Positions 1 through 13,500 are shown, numbered from the stretch's first letter. The stretch: DNA of 64,000 nt from Paramyrothecium sp. XJ0827 (GCA_020881915.1 JAJFPB010000006.1:3410001-3474000), one strand, 5' to 3'. The notes: generated from the letters alone by a model not told the origin. Program-made: numbers and translations.

Positions 1-162
1 GGGTTAGTTTGGATCGTTCTAGCGTGGAGTCTGGTTCTGCATACCTCCGAAGCCAACACTGGCGGGAGAGCCTTGAAGGCCCTGGGCGTTGAGGATAACG
101 CCGTGTGCGTGGGCAAGAGCCACAAGAAGGGAGGAGACAAGGAAGGGAGCGGTAGGAGCCAT
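1..162 (-). CDS. gEgh16/Mas-like secreted protein, first exon only (partial)
   Basis: The first exon runs from an ATG at 162 down to 45 on the minus strand (39 codons plus one base) and the gene continues off the left edge. The encoded start has a hydrophobic signal peptide of about 19 residues followed at once by HGVI and an AQG...SPASVGF stretch. From memory this is how members of the gEgh16/Mas1/Gas family begin; these are fungal secreted proteins first seen in powdery mildew and in Magnaporthe appressoria. At 44 a GTATGC donor begins, and a CTAAC branch-like site lies at the last bases of the window, so the in-frame TAG seen when reading straight through falls inside an intron. The family call rests on this short N-terminus, so the function is inferred. 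Confidence 0.6.
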
Positions 163-2486
163 GGCTATGGAGTTAAGGAGTTCGTAAAGAAGGAGTATAA
201 GACTGATAGGCGCTGGATCTGAGGAAAAAGAAGAGAAGGTAAAACGATCACCAGGACCTTAGAGAATGGAAGGGGCCAGCCTTGAGAAAGGAACGTGAAG
301 GAAGAGTGAGGATGAGAGGGAAAACGGAGTGGTACTGGCAGCATCGTGGCAGGTGGTTATATACGATGTCCATCAGACGGTTTTGCAGCGAGTCTTTTCA
401 GACTGCGCCCATGATGCTGCAACAGGACGTGTCTCATCCCAGTGGTCTGCGCAGCGAGCTTGCGTCTCAAGGAGTTGTCAGTGAACAAAGGTCGGCATAT
501 CCAGCGGTGGGGACGCAGAACAGAACAGATGGAGCGAGCCAGGCCAACTGGAGAAACCCAAAACCCGCCGGACAACCAACCGCAGGTGTGCCAGCGTTTG
601 TCTGGTCGCCGCTTTTGGAACGGGGCTGTAGGCGTAGGGGGGGCGCGCATCAGCCAAGGGAGAACGGACGGCGTCTCGGGTCGGAGGGTCGCTCACGAGG
701 GCTTCGCCGGGCGGCGTTGCAAGGGCGGGGCGCTGCCGTTTCAACAGCCAGAGGTGGGTTGATGCTGTCGGATGGCCGGGCCAGAAATCGCATGACATGT
801 TCTTTTGGCGCGCATCGGATGTCGATGGGCCATGGGTGCGCAAATGCCCGTCGGGCGCTTCAGCCCGGTCGATCAACCGAGGGGATCACTCGCATGGTGA
901 ACCAAACAATGATATAATGGTTGCGACATAGCGCCTCTTATACCTTCAGCGAACGATAGAAACCACGATGTCAGTCCTTCGCCGACGATTACCTACAGCC
1001 CGTGTGCCCATGTCCAGGAACGTCACTCGTCTGAAGCTTTTGCAAATAAGAATAGAGTACGCAACGATTGCACGAGGATGGCCCTTAACGCCGCTCGATC
1101 AGATGATGCTGAGAGAAGCCATCTCCGACGCGGCCTTTCCACAGACCTGCAATGTTTCGCAGCCCACGTATCCAGCGCAGCGCGCCGCCCAAACGGGCAT
1201 TTCGTTCTCTGTTGCATTTGAAACACGATGGTCGAAGCCAAAGGGCTGTTTCGACCAAGAGGGCCGCGGAGCCACCTGGAGCCCACTATTTCCTCGCGCC
1301 CACGGCATGTTTGATCCGTGCGAAGGCAGAGCACATGGAGAAGCTTCCTCTCGCCCGACATGGCTCGTTTGTAGTTCGTTTCACGGTTCTTCTCATGGCA
1401 CTTAGGAAGCAGTACCACAAAGTCAAGCATTCTGGCCTTGTAGGACGCCTACCCTGTAACAAACTTACAACGATCACCAATTATACTGTACGTTACCCGA
1501 GAGGCAAGATGTACTGAAGCAAACAAAGATCACTGATGAGAAATAATCTAATAAACTAACATGGCACCTCAACTTAACTGTCCGCTTCTTCTAGGGTCAG
1601 AATTTCCAGTGTGTTGTGTTGAGACGTCGTGCATCACCACATTCAAAACCAGCACATCGAGGACAATGCAGCAAAATCTGAGGTGGTTGTACCGCAACTG
1701 CTCCATATCCCCTAACAAAGTATACTTCTGTTCGCATGGCGATGACATCTCACGCATTGGCATCTTCGGAAACCCCGTGTCAGCATTTAGGTTGGTCACG
1801 TTGCGCGTACACCACGTGTGGCACTGCATATCTCAGATGGCAGCACCTTCGTCTCAATCAACCAGTTTGGCTCTCTGCTGGCCTGCATGCGGAACTCCAA
1901 AAAGAAACTGCCGAGCACAGTTGAGAAGATGGTCGGATGCTCATGATGGTCCGGTGTCTGGCAGCTGTCGGCCCCGTCCCCGAGATGACCTCATGCCAGG
2001 GGCTCATCACATCCAGCCGCCACTGCCCTGCACGCATTCGGTTGACTCAAGACCCTCACCAGTCGCAAAATCTTCTCGTTCTGGGATGGTGGCGGGATTC
2101 GGAATCTTAAAAATCACTCTGTGCCCACGTGTCGGGCTGAAGACGTGGCTCGTTTCATGCTGTCTCGCGATAGTCCCACATGAAATCTACGTCTCAGGCT
2201 CGTGAAGTTCTGGAAAGCCTAACTTTCTTCTTTTTAAGGATCTGCGCCTAACCAATTCTGCTAACACGGAAAGAATGAGCCGCTTCTGGTTGCTGACTCG
2301 TCTCGTGAGCGCCCACTTGCAAGGGCTGGCTGCTCTTCCCACCAATCTCAGACAACCACCTCGTGGCTCACCTTCATCGGGCTAGCCAGACACGTACAGA
2401 AGCTAGACTTTCCAGAACCCCTACTGGCGTTGACCGATATGTTCCTCATCCCGTCAGTGTCCGATATTAGTCGTCGATCGTGGACG
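163..2486. other. Spacer without a supportable gene
   Basis: This stretch holds the upstream region of the partial gEgh16-like gene and the 3' side of the DUF1264 gene. The open frames here (for example 282-917 and 1561-2205) have no recognisable domain, signal peptide or intron structure. I see no RNA gene or repeat. Confidence 0.5.
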
Positions 2487-3304
2487 CTAGCCCTGCTTCC
2501 ATGCCTGGTCCGCATCTGATGATACTGTCAGTAACAGCGATGCACTACGCGATGAAAGGCTTACCTGGGTGGATCTCCGGCTCCTCGATGTGCGACCTGA
2601 CCACCTTCTTCCTTTCATAGTCCGTGCCAAATCTCTTGTCCCTGTCGGCAACGTGCTTTTCGAAATCGAACTGTCCATCCGCGGTGAAGCTTGTCATGAG
2701 CTGGGGCTCCCCCAGGGGCAGCTTGTGGCCCTTGTCCGTCTGCCAGAGGTGGTACACCTTGCCGTACAGATGAACGACTTGCTCCATCTCCTTGTTCTCC
2801 GCAACCTCCCATGCTACGTCTGGGACAATCGAGCAAGGCATGATGAGCATGCCTGACTTGACCTCATACACGTGCGAGTGCCAGAGCTTCCGCTCTTCCT
2901 CGGGGAGGGATTCGTAAAGAGGGGGAGTGATCATGTACTCGATACCTATGAGCCGCGCACCAGGATCCGGAGAGTCATAGAGGAGACACTGACGGACATC
3001 GTCATCTGTGGTCAATGTAAGCGAGGAATCACAGCCCACGCATTCGATAACAGCTTACTTAGATGTGCGCAGTAGTGATTCGCCTCGACGAAGCGGTTGG
3101 GCTCCTTTGCGTACGCATGGAACGCGTTCAAATGAGCGCATACATTCTTCAATGGGCCAAATTCCTGTATGTTGTGATGAGCATTCACGTCGTGCCCGGG
3201 GAAACGAGGCTTAGGCTCACTTGTGTAAGTGCAGCTCCTGTAGTGAGCACACTGTTTTCGGTGGACAAGGGCTTGCCCACCGTTTTGTTATTCTCACAAA
3301 CCAT
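2487..3304 (-). CDS. DUF1264 / oil-body-associated-protein-like protein
   Basis: Four exons on the minus strand (3304-3221, 3164-3059, 3005-2565, 2515-2487) give a complete 219-residue protein. All three introns are 49-56 nt with GTGAGC or GTAAGC donors and CAG acceptors. The product has features I associate with DUF1264: a [14 protein letters not shown] block, an HYCAHL...QCLLYDS block, [20 protein letters not shown] and a late [13 protein letters not shown] segment. Plant relatives (OBAP) associate with oil bodies, while fungal members have no assigned reaction. No signal peptide or membrane segment is visible. The ATG at 3304 was chosen because it gives a short leader directly before the conserved region and joins exon 2 in frame. 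The last exon is only 29 nt and supplies the conserved tail after HPD, so a gene caller could easily miss it. Confidence 0.88.
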
Positions 3305-6300
3305 GGCTGTGAGTGTGAATGTGAATCAATGTCATCGAAAGAGATCGTTGTGAAGTTCAGGCTCCCTCTACGACCCAGTTGATGGAACATTTCCATTGCA
3401 ACACGAACATACGTCATAGACAGGCAGTTCTGCCCGCTTCCTCCCTAAAGGCGGAGAAGCACATCGAATGGTCTGCAAGAATCACCCGTTGGCCCCTACG
3501 CCGTATCAATCAGCATATTTAATTGATACAATGGTCAACACAGAGGAAAGCAACCAGGGGATTCATGCTGCAAATATTTTGGTGTGCTAAGGCAGGTGGT
3601 TTGCTCATTCGGACCCGAAAGCGGAGCCGGAATGGAGATGGAACGGAGATGAGAATATTTACCTTGAGAACCATGGGGCTTTACAAATCAACAATTAATT
3701 TGCTGATCAGCGTCTCGCCGATGAGAGACTTTCGAGCAACCCAAAATCCTTGCCCGAATCATAGGTAGCTTGCTAGACTTCACAATTTACCTGTAACAAA
3801 ATTAGGGCTGCGTCAGGCGGACCTGGACGTGCACTGTCCTGCCTGAAACTTAGTGTCTTGCCCAGACAGCTGGTGGATTCATAGCGAAAGACACGAGCTT
3901 GGCTTTGTTGGCATTGCATTGCACTCTTCCATGTTCCGGACTCTTCACGGCATCTTTCATAATGCCGTCTGCTCAGACATAAGTGCACTCTCTAAGAAAG
4001 TCTAATGACCAGCCCCGACTTCAGCTCGAGATGCGGTCCAATGAGCTTCGTCATCGATCCCAGGAGAACAAGGCACATACCGGCAGCTGATACCCCGAAA
4101 GTGAGTCAAACGTACTGAAGTCGTTCCCTTGAACTCTGGAGTCAATTGTCCAGGGCTCGCCAATCGCGCATCGTATGCACTCGACGGGCCGCTGAATGAG
4201 GCGCAAGATGACAGGAAGCGCCCCAGACACCAATCTATTGGTCAGGCGGTAAACGACTGCGAAACATGCCGGAGAGCGCGTTTGACGTAAAAGCATGCGC
4301 TGAGAGATCTACGAGGTGCCCAACTGAACGGAGCGGGAAGACGATGGCACGCGCGACAAGCCCAGTTCTAGGACTGTCACGTTTCACGAGAGCGAAGTCG
4401 GGTCATGAGGCGTGCGGATGTCGGAATGAGGAACTCGAATACTGCTGCTCAACTTTGCCGAAGTTATTCGTGACTCGATGCACAAGGCTGCAGGTGCGAC
4501 GACCAAAGATCGGAGGCAAAGCTGCTAGCCCATAGACAGCCGGTGCGGAACCCGAGCCGCTTTGGCAGTCAGTTGTCGCAGTGGGCGACAGCTTCAATCC
4601 ATGTCCGATTCGGTTCAACATACGACCGAACTGATACTAGTATTAGCCAAGTTTTTTGATCCAGGATACAGACATCGGCATTGACACCCTCAACCTTGAG
4701 TCTTCATGGCCAAGCCCACGAGTGGCTAGAGCCTCTTGGCGATCGTTCCGTTTTGCGAACTGGCGATTACAGCTGTGAACCCAACCGTAACATCTCGACA
4801 GATCTCTATCAGAAAATAGACATGGACACGCCCGCATTGGAAGAATTGATGGGGTGGTCTGATGCAGGTACAGGTTGAATCCTGGGGTAAGAGACATGAC
4901 ATCCGCCATTGAAGATGCAAAGCAGAAACAGATCAGCAGTGTCGATCGAACTCGGGGGGGTTGAAAGCACAATCTTCCTCAAGAAGCATAGGGGCGAGTT
5001 TGATGAAGCGCAGGTTCGTCGACCTCTTGTTCCCTAGCTGGATTGTGTACCTTCACGCCGACAAGACTGTTCGGCGGGACTTTGTAGGAGAGATGGCAAC
5101 ACAACCATCGTGCCTTCAATTTGGTACAATTCCGTCCCACCGATATCAAATGCCGAGTCTGATTTAAGGATCATGACGCGAGTGCTTATCATGAGCCTGC
5201 TGATACGCTGGCAAATGGCGCGCAGTCGAGGCACCACCGGAGGGTCAAGCAACAAGAAAGCCGCTACATGGAGAAGGTTTACCTTTCTGCCTCCTTCTCA
5301 GCCTTCAATCTCTCTCGTTTGTTGCTATCAGTGATTCAAGACGAAGTCATTGGAAGCAATCTTGTCTGTACCGCGATCCTGTCGCCAAAATCGGACTGCA
5401 GGTTCCTGGATCACCAGCATCACGAAGACGACGTGTTCAGCCTCACAAAGTAACTTTGACGCGGCATGCTCCCCGCATTTACCGTTGAAGGTATGTCGAA
5501 GCAAACCTTCAATGCAGAGGTACGTAAGGGGCCGCAGAGCTGCATGAATTGCGCCAGGTGTCCTTCGAGACTGATGGCGAGGTTATCGTGAACTGAAACT
5601 AGGCGCTGATGGTGGCACTGAAACACACGAAAGAACGGAAACTGGGGTGGATGGACCTGCGAGCCTGCCAAGCATCATGTTAGGGTTCTTCTTCACAGAC
5701 CCGAAGACGGCGCTTGGGGGGTTCAATGGATGAGTCCTGCTCCAGGAGAGATTGTCCTGGTGACACATCCCATGGGGACAGAACCGTCTCTTACATGCGT
5801 CGGGGAGCGGAAGCCCGTGGCAACCGACTCTGATGGCCCAGCCGTGAATCGAGATCACAGGAAAGTGGCAAAGTAAAGACGAACTGTGCATTTGTCACGT
5901 TGCGAGAGAGTTGCGATCTGCGTGAATAAGCTCCAGAAAGCTCGCGAACAAACCCAGTGCGCTGATCAACAGGCTCGCCATTCGCGGATGGTGCACGAAG
6001 CTTCTTTGCGAAGCGCGTCTGCGGTGAGCCATGTGCTGCTCTTGAACAATGAGCGCCGCTCTTCTCCTTACAGAGATGGGCCGCCTTTGGTTGGAGCAGT
6101 CGAGCGATGGATGTTGCGTACGCAAGGGAGTACCATACGGAGCCTCTTCCGCGATGGATAAGTCGTGCTGCGGCCATCATTCCGCTCCACGAGAATAGTC
6201 ATTTACGCGTTGATGATCCCTCTACACTGGGGCACTTCGCACGCGTCCCGCAGTCGCCTCTCCGATCCCATTGCACCCCATCCCTCGTGGTGTTGACCTT

Positions 6301-8164
6301 TCCATTTTCACTTTTTTGCCCCTGCAGGCTTTGGCATCTCCGTCCCCAACAATTCACACAATATCATAGCCGATCCAACCAAACACCGTTTCCGATGAAT
6401 AGCAAAAATATGTCAAAGGCCACGCGAACCCGACGCGCGCGCCGCACATCAATCATTACACTGGTCTGACGGGGAGCCCCCCACGCCGTAGATCTTGCGC
6501 CTACATGACGTGAGCGGTCCCAAACCTTTTCCCCCCTCGGGCGGAGCCTCCCCGCGTGGCGTCTCGCGCATCAGAACCATAAAATCTTAAATGATCAAGC
6601 CATCCAATCGAGAAGAGGCAAAGAAACAAAACAATACCCCCCGATTCCCACTTGAAACACGTTTCGCTCCCTTGGTTGCCCAATGAACAGACCCTCACGC
6701 TTGCGCTGGTGTCTGCCGCCCATCGGGCGCACCCTTCGCGATCACCCTAGCATCATTCAACTCGGGGAAAACCTTATCGATCGGCGCGTCGTGGCTCTTG
6801 CGTTTTGCGCTAACGAATCAACCCGCTCGGGGCGCCATGATGCCATGATGCAATGCAAAACCAAATTCAGGGCAGGACCCCTTTCAGATCAAAGAGGGGG
6901 GGGAATAAGAAAAGGAAAAAAAAGAAGGGGTCCCCCCCCCTTCTCCCCACCCATTCGTAGGTGGCTGCGCGGGAAGGGCGCTCTGCGCGCGTGGGCTCGA
7001 AGGGTAAGTTATTTATGCCATCGGCGGACACCGGGGCGACCTTTTGTTGGCTTTGAGGACGACAAAGAGTAAGGTAGTCGAAACTGGCTGGCCTTGCCTG
7101 CTGGCTGGATTGGCGGGAATGATGAGCGGGCGGTGCGTGCACCTGTCACTGTGGGTGTCGCACAGACGCGGCCCGCGCTCATTCGACTAAGGCACAATAA
7201 GTCAAATGGAACAGAATGAATCGCATGAATAGGATGAGCACAGAGCCGCGCTCGTAGTTGGGCAAGCAAGTAGCCAACCAAGCCCGAGTGACCGACCTTA
7301 TTGTTCAGCCAGGGAGAGCAGACACAATCACAATCATGATTCCTCCAAAGAAGTGTGTGTGGCACAAGTCAAGATGATTTAACTGATTTGGTATTGGCAT
7401 TACGCCCCTGCGATCCATCGCATGGGGGCATTAATATCTTTTGTCTACTCTCGTTCCTCTACTCTCGTTCCGTCTCCTCGTCGCCCTGGCTTGATTACCA
7501 AGACCGGAGAGCCGTTTGTCATACAACGGCCATGAAATCTCCCCCGCCTCCGCCGCCCAAGGAAAGCAGTTTGTGCTTCGTAGATACACACCATGATACA
7601 AGTTTGTAACACCAAGGGGTCCCAGCCAGGACCCCCCGAGGCCCTCTTCCCTGAGGAGCCTTGATGGAAGCAAGTACTGTAGGAAAAAAGGAAACAAAGA
7701 AGAAAAGAAAACGGCCTCTTCGCTCTCGTCAAAGGTCATATGCCGTGGGGCAAAATGCGACTCGCAAGTCGGGTTGCCCACAGCCATCGTCTTTCGAAAC
7801 TCCAATCCATCCAAATCTATCCGGGTCTTCTGTTCCTTTTTCCGTATTCCATATGTTGGTTTTTTCTCCCTCTCCATCTGAACGCCAAATCACCTATTTA
7901 CAGGCCAGGCAGTAGAAAATGAAACAGAAAGAAAAAAAAAAAGAAGGTGCTGTGTAGCAGAGCAAATGACTGCTGCACAGCGTTTGGTGCCGCTGAGGCT
8001 GCGTGATTCGTGAATCAATCAAAAGGAGTGACTGTAGTCGGGTATCTTGTAAAAACACCAGCTGAGAAAACAAAGTTATCGGCAAAAGCGCTAGGTCTAT
8101 TTCGTGAGTCGTGTCGTGAAACCGAGTCGTCGATCATTGCCCCAACATCAATGTGCAGGGCCCT
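3305..8164. other. 4.9-kb spacer without a supportable gene
   Basis: I see only short, uncorrelated open frames on both strands. Around 6.9 kb a G8 run is followed by purine-rich DNA and a C10 run, and around 7.9 kb there is an A-rich tract near the 3' end of the next gene. Short stretches near 4.6-5.3 kb looked weakly protein-like but could not be joined into a gene model or matched to a family. Confidence 0.45.
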
Positions 8165-9982
8165 TTACTTTCGAAGGCCAACCTTGTCGGCAAGGTGCCT
8201 CCAAAATCGAGAGCTCTTCCTCTCTTCGCTCTCCGCGCGAATCATGACTTCGTCCCGATGCATGGGACCGACAATGTCCACGTCGCCGCGGTTAGGAAAC
8301 TTGCCATCGGCGTCAAGCGCCTCGAGCATCTGCGGGACAGCGCTCGGCATCACGTCCTCAAGCCGGCGCCACTGTTGGTTGGCGAAGATGTCATCGGTCG
8401 GCGGGCGGCCGACAACGCTAGTGCCAGCGCTGCCGGCGCGGCCTCGACCTCTGCCTCGGCTGCGACTGCGGGACTGCGCAGCTGACGCGGGGATGGATCG
8501 GTTGGCCGCCATGGTCTGAGTAATCAACCCATCGTAGATGTTTCTCCAGCGCCTCTCCGTCTCGGCCCACTTGGCCTCGGTGAGAGCGTAGATCTTGCTC
8601 GTCTGTCCATAGTTCTCGCCAGTTCGGACCAGGTGCTTGGTGTAGTTGATACGAGCCGCGTCCCAGTCCTGGCAGAACTTGCTAACCGTCTCCGCGTTGA
8701 TACTCTCCAGCTCGTAAGGCAGCGGGGTGATGGTGAAATTGGCGTGACCCAGGCGGTCCGACCACTCGTCGTGTTCCTGCAGGATGGCTGGGAGGGGAAG
8801 GGGAAGCTCGGTGCTACCGGAGATGTGACGGAAAGATGAGACGGATGGCTTGGTGCTCAAGGTGGGCCTCGAGAACTGGGCTGAATAGTAGACCGGCGAT
8901 GACACTCCAGTGGCGGCGGGGGAGGGTGCCACGGAAGGGGACTGAAGAGGTGACAGCTCCTCGGGAGCAGGCTTGCCCAGGGGATCCGTCAGCAGCGGGG
9001 GCAGAAGGGGCGTGGTGGCCAGGGCACGTTCGCGCTCGAGGCTGGAACGCTCCTCCTGCTGCAGTTGCTGGTGCTGCTCGATGTCGGCGGCGATGCCAAT
9101 GGGGATGCTCTCGGTGCTCGCGTGGTACGACATGGCCGGGGTGGGCGGCAGAGCGGGCTCATTGGAGCGATCGTAAAAGTGGCGGCGAGGGGCAGACATG
9201 GACGAGTCGCGACTCGAGGTCGGGCGAGACAAGACGTTTTCGAAGCTCATGTCGGTCGTGGGGGAGGACATGAGGTTGCTCCTGCGGCTGGTCTTCCACG
9301 GCTTGATGCCGGCGAAGCGGGTGTTGAGGCGGGTGGTTAGGCCGTGGAGAGGCGACTCGACGCCCGAGCGCTTCTTGGCATGCTGGGGAGCGCCGGCGGT
9401 GTAGTCGCAGTCACTGAGGAAGCCGAGGTCGTAGTAGCTGTCAAAGTCGGCAACGCGGCTGCCAGGAAGCATGCCGTCGGAGCCGCGGCGGTGCTGGCAG
9501 GGTTCATCGCCTATGCGAAGAACGTGGTGTTAGTCACGAAGCTTGTAAGTGCAGAGCAGAGTCGGGACGACTCGACGGGAATGCTTACAAAGGCAGCTGT
9601 ACAGGCCAAAATGATCCTCGTCGTCGTCGATGGTCTCGATCGTAGCGGTATCGTCGTCGCGCTCCATGGGCTCCTCCTGCACGTCGGGCAGCTGGCGGAT
9701 GCTGTTTGACTTGTTGCTGGTCGGCGGGATCGGCGACGAAGGGCTGTCTTGGAGCTGCAGCGGCAGGTCAAGCGACGAGGAAGAACTCGAGTACCGCTGG
9801 TGGCCTCTGTGGGAGAAGGTTGGGGTGACGGGGGAGGTGATGTCCGAGGAGGAGGAGTTCGTGGTGTAGTAGACAAAGTCGTGGTGGTCGTGGGTCGAGT
9901 AAACACTGTTGTTGTGGTGGTGCTTGCTGCGGCGCTCCTCGACCAGCTGGGGGAGCAGCAGCGGCTTGAGTTTCGGCGACAT
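8165..9982 (-). CDS. Conserved ascomycete protein of unknown function, Ser/Pro-rich
   Basis: Two exons (9982-9589 and 9510-8165) are separated by a 78-nt intron with a GTAAGC donor and a CATAG acceptor, giving 579 residues. The N-terminal third is low in complexity (histidine-rich, then a poly-serine run) and contains an acidic patch (TIDDDEDHFG) just before the intron. The centre is Pro/Ser-rich. The likely structured part is the C-terminal 220 residues, with a Trp-rich helical segment (ITPLPYELESI, then FCQDWDAARINYTKH and AKWAETERRWRNIYDGL), an Arg/Ser-Gly run (RSRSRGRGRGRAG) that could bind nucleic acid or be phosphorylated, and a basic C-terminus ending in HLADKVGLRK. No catalytic motif, signal peptide or membrane span is visible. 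The segment resembles a fungus-specific family in my memory, but no function can be assigned. Confidence 0.8.
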
Positions 9983-10154
9983 TGCACTGGCACGATGGAT
10001 GCTACTGCACCTCTCTCACAACCACGAGCGAACGAGTGGTGAAAGAAGATCAGGAGTAACAACTGAAGATCGTGTGCGCGTGGGCCGGTTGGGAGGGAGG
10101 AAAGAGGAATAAGTGCGAGGAAACGGCGTGTAGTAATAGTAAGTAGGCCACCCA

Positions 10155-10217
10155 GCGGTAGCGGTAGCGGTAGCGGGTAAGTGTGTGGTGGGTGGGTGGG
10201 TGGGTGGGTGGGTGGAT
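10155..10217. repeat. GCGGTA and GGGT microsatellites
   Basis: Three perfect GCGGTA units start at 10155. From about 10186 to 10217 the plus strand reads as consecutive GGGT/GTGG units with at least six G-runs of three. The tract lies about 200 bp upstream of the ATG of the minus-strand 579-aa gene. G-runs of this spacing can form a G-quadruplex. Confidence 0.85.
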
Positions 10218-10463
10218 GGATTGCTTGTTTGCTTCGGCCGGGGTGAGGAGTGAGTCCAGGGTGGGGTGGCTTGCTGCTGTTTGCCGGTGCTTAGTGCTGG
10301 TTGCTGGTTGCTGGTACTGCGCGCTGGGTATCTGCTCTGCTCTTCTGGTGGCTGTTGCGCGTGCTGGGCGCTGGGTGCATGGGTGCTGGGGGTGTCCAGT
10401 CCCAGTTGAGCCGACTAAGGTACGTACCCACGCACCTTACCGTCTCCCACGTCAACGTCAACA

Positions 10464-10532
10464 GGGTGGGAGGGAGGGAGGGAGGGGCCAGGGTACAGAG
10501 GTACAGAGGTACAGAGGTACAGAGGTACAAGG
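10464..10532. repeat. GGGA tract followed by five 8-bp GTACAGAG units
   Basis: A GGGA repeat (10464-10487) is followed by four perfect GTACAGAG units and one variant, GTACAAGG (10493-10532). Further short pentamer-like runs (TGTCC, TGGAC) occur near 10.78 and 10.9 kb. This looks like slippage repeats. Confidence 0.85.
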
Positions 10533-13500
10533 CAGGCCGAGGGTACAAGGGTAAGGTACCGCACATGCGCCCCGGGGAGCTGGGGCGCAGGGAAGAAAGA
10601 GCGAGAAAAGAAGAAGAAGAGAGACTTGGGCCAAGCTAGCCCTGGGTCCAAGGCCAAGATCGAGGTACGTACCCTGGGCTGGGCCGTGCTCTCGGGGCTT
10701 TCGCTGGGAGAGGAAGAAAAAAAAAAGTCTGGGTGGGGCGCGGAGACCCAGCAAGGACCCAGAGAAACCAGTTGTGGACTGGACTGGACTGAACCAGGAC
10801 TCAGGTGGGCTGTGGATACCTGACGAAGTGGCCGGAGAGGGAAGACTGGACTCGACTTGACTGACTTGGGGGACTTGACTGAGCGCCGTCCAACCCCTGC
10901 TGTCCTGTCCTGTCCTGTCTGGTCTGGTCTGTTCTGTGAACGGGGCTGTCTGTTTGCCAGCGAAGCGAGCCCGCACCTCAGCAGGGATGCGCTCGCTTTT
11001 GCCGCGCGCTGACGGTTAACGCTCTTTTGGGGTTCGGGGCCGAGTTGCGTTAGGCAAACCAGGCAACGCAAAGGTGGGAGGATGTGCTAGTGTGGTGGGT
11101 GTTTTGTTGTTGTTTATTGTGTATGTTGTTGACGGCTGAGTTTCAAAGTATCGCTCGTTGGGCGGGCGATGTCGTTGATCGCCTCCGCCCCGGACTAACG
11201 AAGGGAGAGGGAAGCCCGGCTTCAGGTAAACAACACTGTGCCGTATGGGTATTATTCACATGCCCGTGCAGACTGCGAGGAAGAGCAGAAAATACGAGCG
11301 GCGAGTTCTCAGGAAAGAGTGGGGAGCGGAGAGGGAGAGATATGTGGGTGTTTTTATCTTTCACAGTGCCTCGAGCTCGTTTACACATCACCGCTCGATA
11401 CTACAAGACCACCCGCCGAGACCAGCCCATCATCGGCAGTGGTGGTCCTGCTAGAGAATGTATGCGGGTTGAGGGTGTTGGGTTCCTGCTTCTCCTCCTC
11501 GCTTCCAAGGCACTATATGCATCGTCCACGTGTTTGCATGTTGGGCGCGAGCACAGCTTCTGCTCCCGCCCTGGTTGGCGAGCGCTTCGAGCTTGACTGG
11601 TCCCAGGTCGAGACGGCGGGAGACGGCCATATCCAATCACCGCCCTTCCCCAGTTTCTGTTGCAGGCGAACAAGGGGCCTCCTGGAGCGCCAGCAGTGCA
11701 GTGACGCCGGCACATGCCCATGACAGCGCGAGAGGCGGCCTCGACGACGGGTTGGGCAACATGCCGCCCATTGGTGCCCTCTCGCAAGCAAATGCAAACC
11801 GGCGGTAGAGGACCCTTCCCCTGGTGGGTAGTAGATTCAGTTTCCTCTCCGTGGCCGGGGAGTCAGAGACGACACGAAAAATTGTGGATGCTACAGTTGC
11901 ATTGGTCCAAGGGGTCTATGGCGTGTCGCCAGAGTCACTGCTGCGTCGGTGAACTTACTTACTCCTCTTCCCCTTTGCTTAGAACAACCTGGGGCATGGA
12001 TGTCGGAAAGCTCCCATCGGAGGTGGTCGGAAAGTCCACGGTTACGGTACCAGATGTCAAAAGAGGAAAGGTAGGAACGGGGAGGAAAGCGTTCGCTAAC
12101 CGGTGCGGAGTCATTTGCAACGCCGTTGTGTCTACACGGCTTTTAGCTCTCTCTCTACCAGGGTGTTTTGTGCACCGAAAAGTGGGAATACAAAAAGACA
12201 TTCCCAAGAAACTACCCCCAGTCAACCGTTTGTTCTGTAGGCGAGACACTAGGGCAGCGAAAGCGGCATAGGGCAGAGGCCAGGCAAGGGAAAGGCAAGG
12301 GAAAACAGCTCAAGAGATGGGTGAGCGAAAAAGGGCTGGGTTCGCCCTTTAGTCGGCGGGTACAAGCCACCGGGACAGTTCCGAGCCAGCGGCAACACTT
12401 GAGGGCGACCGGGGCTGGCGAACAGACACGGGCGGCTTCCAACCAGTGTTTGTCCATACTGGACGTGGCAGAGCGTTAAAGAGTCATGCTCCGGGTTCTG
12501 CACCGAGTCTTGACTCTTCGCTGCACCGAGTGGCGTCTTTAAGCACCCTCGGCGTGCACTGCCACATTGTGTTAGACATTCGAGAAAAGAAGGGGTCCAA
12601 AGGAGCAAAATTTCTTGCATTCAGTTTGTACTCTGAGAAGGATCTGGGTTGGCACCCACAGGGCTCGATTTTACAGTAGGATGCCGAGAGGTTGCGGCAG
12701 ACCTCCAACAAAAGCCCACTAACGCAAGGCACTGACTGACCCGAGCGTCCAACCACCACGACCTTTGGAAGCTTCTGCCATTCTCGTGGCATTGTGGAAC
12801 TCTGCTGCTCCCACTCATCCTACCAGAACACGTCCCACAGACTAGGATGGCCAGGGTCGTGGCCAAAAGGCAGCTATTTTAGCGTCCACGCTTCCTCTCC
12901 CCCGTCCATCCCTAGAACAGCTTAGGCACCGAGGAGGGAAGGGTGTTCCGGGCGGGCGCCGAACCAAAAGATTTGAGTGCACAGGAATGCTGGGCAGCTC
13001 CAAGTCGGGCGAAGGAAGAGTGCTTGCATAATTTGTTAAATGGATTGTCATTGTGCATTCCAGTAATTGGCAGCCACCTAGCGCTTGGTGACAGGACACA
13101 GTTGTTTGTGACAAGCATTGACATTAATGGACAGAAATGCCTTTACCTATTGGTGCTGCAAGCAAAGCGGACATGTGCGCTTTCCGGAGCACTTGTCCTT
13201 TCTGCCTTCCCAAGGGAGTTGCCGAAGGGCAGTGCAAGGCGATATCTGGGTCAAAGGGATCCAGACTCTGTCAGCATTTTTCAAGCCCTGGTTCAAAGTC
13301 CCCGACCCTTCGAACCAAAGTTTTGCCCGCCAGGGTTCAAGGAACCCAGACCGGTCGGGACAGAAATGTCGTTCCGATGATACAGTACCATCAACCGGTA
13401 GCCATGGTATTGCTCTCCCCTCCCCCTTCCTGCGGTGGTTGGCATTGACTTGGCGGCTGCACACCACTTCGTTCTGGCAGGGCACAAGGCTGCCAATGAG

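Noticed and set aside
4600..5500. Possible decayed gene
   Set aside because: A few stretches look protein-like on both strands, but I could not place them in a family or join them, so there is no support.
10493..10532. CRISPR-like repeats
   Set aside because: The five 8-bp units are directly adjacent with no spacers; this is a slippage repeat in a eukaryotic genome.
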